Part shown: positions 24,001 to 33,000 of the stretch, piece after piece
Layout: each line of letters opens with the position of its first letter
Position numbering within the stretch: position 1 is the first letter of the stretch
Source of the DNA: Heligmosomoides polygyrus polygyrus
Lineage: Eukaryota; Nematoda; Chromadorea; Rhabditida; Heligmosomidae
Assembly: GCA_947396885.1 (NCBI GenBank)
Contig: OX377202.1
Span: 33,347,407-33,411,406, forward strand
Length of the DNA stretch: 64,000 nucleotides
Direction of reading: 5' to 3'
Notes under the pieces: generated by a model
Database searches by the model: none
What the model saw: the letters and a program-made list of their open reading frames with translations, nothing else
What the model was told of the DNA's origin: nothing
Program-made: the position numbers and the translations under genes

Positions 24001-27000
24001 AGCTGCAAAACATCTTCACAGCTTTGTTTGTTATCTTAGCTTTGTTTGCTAAACTGTTCTCGAAGTCGTTAAACGGCCTTGGCTAACGTACCTACTAGAT
24101 CGCCTTCCTTGGTGTTTGAAACTGTCAGATCAGTAGGAAATTTTTCATTAAATATCGCCTTACCCTCACAAGAATTCAGTTTCAAACTGTCTAAAGGAAA
24201 CGTATAGAATTTAAGCACCGTACCTAACCGTTGTCCTCTGAAGGACCGTGAAAGCCTTCGAGATTAACCGAAAGGCAAACATCGCTATTTGTACAGTCGT
24301 CTTGCACTCTCCGTCGCTTCATATGCCTTACCAGGGAATGCCTTCAGCTTCTCATGGAACTCCGGGCAGAGACCTACGCCATGTGAAGGAGCTTGAAACG
24401 CTGACAATGGTGCAAACACATTTGCCAAGTTGATTTCCTGAGCGGGTACTGGCCGTTGAAATTTAGCGCTGTCGACTGCATATTGAGTGCGCTGATGAAG
24501 CGTTGGGCGGAGCGTTGCGTAATCAGCGCAACCTTTGCAGGATTACCAGTAGCGGCGGCGGCGCAGTGATAGTGCCCTCGCATTGCGGGAAGATGGTCAT
24601 ATGTTCGGTCACTATCGGTGCTGATGTTTTTGAATTTTGTGGCTTATATCGTCTGTGACTTCCTTTATCCTCAATTCCAACTCATTTTTGAACAAAACCC
24701 AGATAACAACTATCATACCCTCTTTCGAGTTCTTTCAGAGTGAAATGATAACAAGCATTGGGTTTAAGCAAGGTAAGTCAAAATCGGATGCAAGATTAGT
24801 GATCAGCGCCCCAAATAACCCTCATGCCTAAAGTTTGGGCGAAATTGGTGCGACCTCGTCACCCTCATTTACTCATACCTACCCTAATCTGCCATAAGGA
24901 GGCGGAAATTCGGAAATCAATGTCAGATTCGTGATTGGCACCTCGAATAACACCCTTAGCTGAAGTATGACCGAAATAATTTTTCAACCTTAGTAGTCGT
25001 ACTGTACCTTTTGATTTTCGAACGGCCGAACCGTTTAAGTATGAAAATGCGATGGAGATACCAAGTTCTTTACAGAGTCAGTGTTCAACTTATTACGGTG
25101 GCTACCGATGTTCCAATCGTCAACAATGATGTAAGATTGCAAAAAACTGTTCACGAAATATAGTGCTTACAACTGAATAGTTACGCTTTCCTCTACAGTT
25201 CAAAAAATCAACGTATTAATCACGCACCTCGTCCACACCAGTGATGAGCTGATAATGAAATTTTGAAACCCGGATAACGGATAACGGATAATTTTGCCCG
25301 AAAATGGCCGGATGGCGGAAAACAGATAACAAACAAACAGCAAAAATTAAAATTCGTTTCAAATTGCTCTAATTTCCACGGCAGACCAGGAGTTGGAGCA
25401 CTGTCAATTTATAAGCCGTTCCTAGACATTTTAATAGTGTGTTTAAACGTAGTGTAGTCGCTACATTAACCACGCTGTGGGATTTTCTGCTCATCATAAG
25501 AGAGACAAACAAACAACAACATATGCTTTCATTTATCAGCCGCCTAGTTCTTTTTTCAGTTAGAAATGCTGAAAAATAGAATTGTTCTTGGAAGAGCAAT
25601 TCCTGCAATGTCTCAACTTTTCCATGCTACGAAGAAGCTGAGAGACGTCCAGCCAAACAAAGCCCACATAACAATCTTGATTCTACACCATAATAAGAAC
25701 CGTTACTTTTGTCGCTCCTCGATAGCATCCCAAGATTCAAGGTAGTTGAACGTGAAATTATCTGGGAAGGATAAAATACTAATTTTCTATCTGGTAGTAA
25801 CTGCAAGCAATGGTGAAGGCTAAACATCCTAGGACTCTTGACAACCAGGGGCCGGATTCATCAACGGCTTACAGCAATTTAACAGAGAAAATTACAACCG
25901 AAATCTCTGATAGCGCGGCTGATCAAGCGATATGGTGGGCGATAAGCCGCGTTATCTGAGTTTTCTTCTTTGAATTCTGTGGAAGTTATATAAGTCGTTG
26001 ATGAATCTCATCCCAGAAGGGCAGGAATGTCCGACGCATTCAGAAGTGGAGAATGAGGAAGTAGCTCCCTCTATATGTCTGGATTAAACCAATTTCCCTT
26101 TTGATCGTCATTATTGCTATTTTCCTGTATTTGTTTGGTAATTCACAACAACGTAAGGATATCTTTACCGCATCCAATCAAAGCGAACACACTGCAGTCA
26201 TGGAGCCACAAATGACACCACGCAAAAGTCGGCAGTAAAAATTCTTTTTAGGTTTCGCCAGGCTGTACACTTATAACGATCGCTAATTGTGGTTTCTATG
26301 CCTTCTTGGTCTACACCAGGGGTGTGAAAAAAATTAATTAAAGAATGAAATTAAATAAATAAATAAATAAATAATTAAAATAAATAATTAGGATAAGGAT
26401 AAGGATAAAGGACGGCGTTACTCAATCCCTTCTGGGATGCGCCAGCGCATTCTACTTCTACGGGATGTCGTGGAGGCGACATGAATGCGTATTTGGCCAT
26501 ACAGTGACTTGCGGTGGCCAGCCGATGAACAAGTCAGCGCTTTATTCTTCCCAGACAAACCTGGTACCAATTCGCCGACCCCGGAGGGATGGAAGGCTTG
26601 GTTGGCCCGAGCGGGAAATCCGAACCAGGAACCTGGTATCGGGTGCACGCGACAGTCGCGCCTCCTCCGACTGCGCTACACGCGCCCAAAATAAATAATT
26701 TATTATTTATTTTGGGCGCGTGTAGCGCTGTATATTAACAACATGGAATTTGAAATTTCTTAAATCGTAAATCGTAATTACGAAAGAATCGTCGTAAATT
26801 TAAATCGTAGACCTAAATTTTAAGAGTCACGTGAACTCTAGTGCAGTACAACTAAATTTCCAGAGGCTTTTTCTGCTAATGTTAATCAGATATGATTCAA
26901 TATTTATTTATTTGTCGTGTTATTTTCAGCCTTAGCTCATTAGTTTTCTAACTAAACTAGCTTCTTTTTTCACGTCTTCTTGATAATAAGATATCTTTCA

Positions 27001-30000
27001 AATCAAACTTTACACGTTTCAAGAAAGTCGAAAAAACTGTAAATTGAAAAACTTGAGGCTATGCATGGTATTCCAACAAAAAAAGCTGCATCGTTTCAAC
27101 ATGGGGGGGGGGGCTTGCGTCTAGGATTTAGCAAAAACAACAGCGAAAAATCGTAGTCAAAATAAAAGGATAAAAAATCGTTTCACCACCGACCAATGCG
27201 CCGGTTTCCTCTTCAAGGTTGAACCTGTAAGATTGCGAAGAATTTATAAACTACTATTTAATAATTCTCTGCACTCGCTTGGGTTACCCTTCGCCAGTTC
27301 TGCAAAGAACGTTTGCTCTCCGAGAGTCTGCAGCATCGTAAGCGGATTCAATAGGGTCAATACGATAAACTCAACCACTCAACCGAAAATGGAGTTCAAA
27401 GCTGTTAAAACCTGTTCGGATCATTCTTGAAGTGCAACGCGCTCGGTTTCATGGCAGCTTGTATGTCAATTTGCTCCGCCCTACAAAGTACAATGCAAAC
27501 TTATAGATGCATTGGTACATGTCGCGAAGTTGAGCAGCAGCATTGGTAGGTGGGAGCGCGCCAGCCAATAATAACCAAACAGAACCCAGACCGAGCACAT
27601 GCCAGCTGATCAGGGTACCGACTTTACACGCCCTCTCTGATAACATGTCCATTTAATGCGGTCTTATTGAATGCCCCATTCAATGAGACCGCTTTTTTTC
27701 CTACCTCACAATGCTGTCGTTCTCACGATATATACCGAAACATTAGTGGTTTATCATTTCCACATGAGTGTAGCAACTTCTCCAATCACGAATGAAGTTC
27801 GATCTGGATTTGCGTCAATTCTACTCGAAAGGGTTATCATATATCTGTTGCAAACAAATTGACTAGACGTTATTACAACAGGAGGTGGAACTAGAATTCT
27901 CCTCTATTTCCCTAAGAAACTGCCTCCAATATCTTTCTGTGGGCTGGAATGGAACAACCATCTGCATTGGGAATGCGATGTGGCTTTGCTAGCTGTGACT
28001 GGAAATGGAGGAGCCCAGCCTCTCCTACCTCCTAGACAGGAGCTAATTTTTTAATATTGTATTGCACTCGTTTCTCCACTTGAACATGTCCGGTTCCAAA
28101 CGGCAGCCCTTACAATGTTAGAGAAAGAGAAAGGTTAGTCAAGCGAAGAGCTATGTCGTACTTGAGGAGCCTGTGCAAAGGACGCTGTCTTCTGCCACAC
28201 TAACACATTAGAACATCAAGAAGCAATTAAGGGAAGCGGAAATGAGCTACAAGAGGAGACCTCGGTTCATCTTTATAACTTGGTCCACCGCGTAGGGACG
28301 CCAGACGGTTGCTGATCAAAGATCACATTCACGAAAATTTACGACTTATGACCCAAAATGTCGTAAATCGTAAATTGTAAAAAATTTGCAAAAATCGCCG
28401 TAAATCGTGGAATCGTAGCTCGAAATTACGCACACCCCTGGTCTGCACATGACATGAAATGAATGAGCTAGCGTACTAGGCTTATAGAGTATGGTACATG
28501 CTTAGCTACTCTGGAAAGGTAGAAATGAGGCATCTTTAAAACTATGTAACCAGTACCCAAATGAGGAAATGCCTCAGCTAACCCTTCTGGATTTGAATGA
28601 TTTCTGTTGTTTCTTACGATCGTGAAGGATCATATACATAGTCCGTCCATCACCACGTTCATATCTAGGAGCTATCTAATTTGTTGTTCGTTATCCGGTC
28701 CAAAATCGCCGGATAACGAACGACAAAACGGATAGGCCAAAACTCCCCGGAAACCGGACGGATAACGGTTAATCCGCTCATATCTGGCCACCACCCTTGA
28801 TTGGCAATGATGACCAAGGTGATTGTAAGGGTGATGAGGTTACAAGCATCAATTTCGCCCAAACTTTGTGCATGGGCTTTATTTAGAGCGCTGGTCACAA
28901 ACCTAGCATTCGACTTTGACGTACCTTACGTGAAAATCAAAATTTGTTATCATTCCACTACCGAAGAACTCGAAAAAGGGATACGATTTTTCAGCACTCG
29001 CTATCTATCAGGCAATTTTGGTTTACACCAGTGTAATCAACGCTTCAATCTCTTTTACAAGACATAGATCTCTGCCCGATTTTTCATGGGAAGCTGAAGG
29101 CATTACCTGGCCAGACAAGCCGAGTGAGATAGGGTCACTTGTCTAAACGGGATAGCGCCGCTTCCACAGCTTTGACGTCTTTGTGTGCATCATCCATCCT
29201 ACTCATCAAAAAAGAAAGCCAGTGAAAGCTGCTCTGTACTCATTGCGGAAAAAAGCATCTCTCCAATAAAAACGGATTCTTTTTGATTTTTGCTTTAAAA
29301 TACATAGCCACCTTAAGATATCCAAGCTATCGTTCGTTATATTTGTTTTGTTTTCCACTGGTCCAAATCAAGACCGTAACTTTACTCAATTTGCTAAGTC
29401 ATCGACATGAAGAAGCTCATCGAAGCAAAATCTCGGTGAATGAGAGACTTGCATATCCCGCACTCAGTTAGAATATATTCAGGGAAGTTACTCTCATACT
29501 ATGGACAACAGTAATTCATTTGACACCTGAGAGGACTAATCAGAGTGTACCAAATTACGTTCCCACATGTTTTGACTTATCATTTTCTTGGCCTAAGCAT
29601 CAATAACGTGATGTCTTAGTTTTTCGCGCTAGATATGTTCCTCATGATCTCAGATGCTAAATATCCAGTTGCAATACTGATTTGCTACAAAATGGCACTT
29701 TCTCACCCTCTGAGGGTTTCCATCATCGCGATGCATACCAACGGAGCATCGGTGAGCAACATCTCGAAGACGCTCTCGGTGATTGGGAAAACCGTCTCCA
29801 ACACCATCAAACGTACGAGGAGCTCGGTTCGACCTGGGAGAGGAAGACAAGCTACTGCAACTTTAACTCAGAATGTCAAACGTGTTCGTGAGCTGGTGCG
29901 GAGGTATCCCAAGAAATCTTTGCGGATCGTGGAAAAAACGATAGAAGTTAAATTTTAATTTAATTTTTATTTTAAATTTTATGAGCCGCATTATCAATGA

Positions 30001-33000
30001 GATGCTAGGACTGTGGTCTTACCGCTACTAGAAAGTCCACATTCTTCTCCCACACACAATGAAGAATCGTGAAAGAAAATGCAGGCACTCAGCTCAGTGT
30101 CTCAGCTCGGAACGCCACCGCGATGTCGTTTTTTCAGACGAAAAAAAATTACTGTCGAAGCAGCACTGAACCGCCAAAACGACCGTGTGCTTACCACAAC
30201 AGTAGCTGGAGCTAACACGGCGGAAAGGGTCTATGAACGCTGCGGACATCCGGATTCAGTCATGGTTTGCGCCGCTCTCCCTTACGCGGAAAAGTCGGCG
30301 TTGTTTTTCGTCAAAAAAGAAAAGAAAATGGACTTGAAGATGTACTTGGAAGATGTTTTGGAAAAGATTTCTCTCTGGAGTATGAAAATCTTCAAGGACA
30401 AGCCATCAGCAGGATTCGGCCCCACCTCATAAATCGAAGATCGCACAGGACTGGTGTCGCGACAAGCTTCCTGGCTTTATTAGCCCGGAAGAATGGCATC
30501 CATACATCCCGTACCTCAACCCTATGGAGTACTCTATCTGGTCTACCTGGAGACCGAGGCCTGTTCTAAAAAACATCGATCGGTCGTGTCGCTGAAAGAA
30601 AGCCTTCTGAAGGCATGGGAAGAAATAGCAATGGAATACGTGCGTGCCAAGCTGGATGCATTTCAGCGTCGTCTAAAGGCCTGCATTCGTGCCAAAGAAA
30701 GTCCTTTTGAGATCTGATAATGCAATTGTATCTGTAAATATGTTGGTAAAGTTATGCTAGAATTTCGTGCTCTAACCTTTTCTGGACGATTTTTCGTGGT
30801 TAAGGATGTAAGCGTTTCAAGCTTCCTACTACATACAGTGATGGCAAAATACATGGTGTCTCAAAACAATGTATTCACTGTTTGAAAGATGATAATTTGT
30901 TCATAGTGAAGATAGTGAACAAGTTGAGGGCTCATATGAAAGCTTAAGAAAATAGTAATTTTCTGACATATGAGTGGCATGGAATGCTCCAGGATCTCGT
31001 CTGAAATTTTCCATTTTACACTTTACTGATTGTGTTTTGCTTGAGTACATGTTATAATTTCTTCATAAAGTGGCCGTTTTGATTGATATGTGCTTATTTT
31101 AGAGTTCAAAACTTAATTACACATCATAGCTCGCGAAAAGTGGAGAGTATTCTAAAAAATAAAGGTACTATGTGAAGGGTTGTAACATTGCTGCTAGTAA
31201 AGCATTTGGAGATATTTGAGACTCATATGAAAGCGCAGGGCGACGGAGTGCTGTGGAGTGCAAATTGTATGCTCCTGCCTGAAACCTTGAATTCCAGACT
31301 CGATTGATTGCGCATGCGCTGAATGCTTGTTACAATCTTGTTGCTACTTGGTCACATCAACCTGTGCTGTGCTTCTTTTAACGTTTTGAACATGACAACC
31401 TCGTGAAGGACACGTTACATTCGAGTTTATTGATTGCACGATTTAAATGTGAGCAGGAGCCGCATTTTACAAGATGCATTCTGTGGGCGAATTAAGCATT
31501 TAAGCTGAATGGAGAGGTTAATTGGCATAACTGCAGCTACTGGACGAAGTAAAAGGTTAAAAGAAGCACAGCACAGGCTAATGTGACCAGGTAGCAACAA
31601 GATTGTAACAAGCATTCAGCCAATGCACAATCAATCGAGTCTGAAATGCAAGGTCTCAGGCACGAGCCTGGCGCAATCTTCACTATTTGCACGCCGCAGA
31701 ATTCTCGTTATCCCACGCTTCTACATGAGTTTCAAACGTCCTCAAAACTTGATCAGCGGCAGTTTTAAAACCTTTCGAATAGTACCTGCATTTTTTAGAA
31801 TACTCTTTATTTTTCGCAAGATATAATGTGTAATTAAGTTTTGAATTTTAAAATAAGCGCAAATCAATTGGAACGGCTACTTTGTGAAGAAATTATAGCA
31901 TGTATTCAAGCGAAACACAATCGAGTGTACAATGGAACATTTCTGACGAGTGCATGGCGCATTCCGTGCCTCTCATATGTATGAAAATTTCTATTTTCAT
32001 AAGCTTTCACTGAAGTTTTTAACTTCTTCAGTATCTTTACAATGAACAAAGTTATCACTTTTCAAACAGTGTATACATTTTTTGAGACACCCTGTATTTA
32101 CGGACACCTAGCTCTGCGACGCTTTACAGTCGTAACTTTAGAACCAAGGAGTCCAGAGAGAAACAGAGTAATTCTTTAGAATCCACTAAAAGCTTTCTAC
32201 AACATGCAGCTAAATATTACCTTGGCTACGCTACATTTAAAGAGATTTGAGTAAAAGAAGAATGGTCATGAGGTAATGGACGGCAAACACCTCTTCAAAA
32301 TCACACTGCATTACAGTATATCATAATGATCAATGCTAAAATTGACAATTCGCTCGAGACAAACAGCTTTGCATTGTGTTAGTTAATCGATTATTGTCCT
32401 CTTCATCTCCAAACAGCCCTTCTGAAGATGGCGAAAGGCAAGTGGCTAACCGCAGTCCAGCGGGTTCTAGTTGTGCTTCTTCGAAACTTGAAATGGTCCT
32501 TCGGCGGCAGAAAGCTCAGGTTACCGAGACCTACTGTTTTTTCAAGCGTACAAGGATGTGCAGGCAAACGGAGCAGAATAAGGGAGGAAGAAAAAGCAAC
32601 GAAGGCGTAAGATGACATTCCGGCAGGATCGTGATAGTGTTCTTCGCCTCGCATTGAAAGACCGTTTCAAAACGGATGCTGATGACCACAGAGAAGTAAC
32701 AGGAAGCGGAACCATAAGGCTTTCGTATTGAAGAATTCGGAATCGTTTAGCTAACCATGAGTTTAGATCGAGAGGACGTGTGGCTCGACGAAAGCCGTTG
32801 GTCTCGTCGTGGAATCGGTTAGCACGCGTCAGATTCGCAAGAGAACATCTAGAGTACGAGGCCGAAGAATGGGAAAAATGATATTTTCAGACAAATCTAA
32901 GTTTAATAGGCTCGGATCTGACGGAATACGTTTTGCTCGTTGACGAGGAATTTAATCCCAACTGCACACAACCCACTGTCAAAGGAAGAGGAGGTTCGGT

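Larger units (their letters stand above)
26317..28440. mobile_element. hAT-like element with near-perfect 8-bp target duplication
   Basis: Ends CAGGGGTGTG and CACACCCCTG. Flanks GTCTACAC (26309-26316) and GTCTGCAC (28441-28448) differ by one base. Sub-terminal runs of TCGTAAATCGTAA occur near both ends. No hAT transposase is visible; a SINE of family 1 is inserted near the left end. Confidence 0.8.

Noticed and set aside
26341..26400. AATAAATAAATAA run as a polyadenylation or LINE tail
   Set aside because: It is a simple repeat within the hAT-like element next to a SINE tail, with no upstream LINE sequence in the right orientation.
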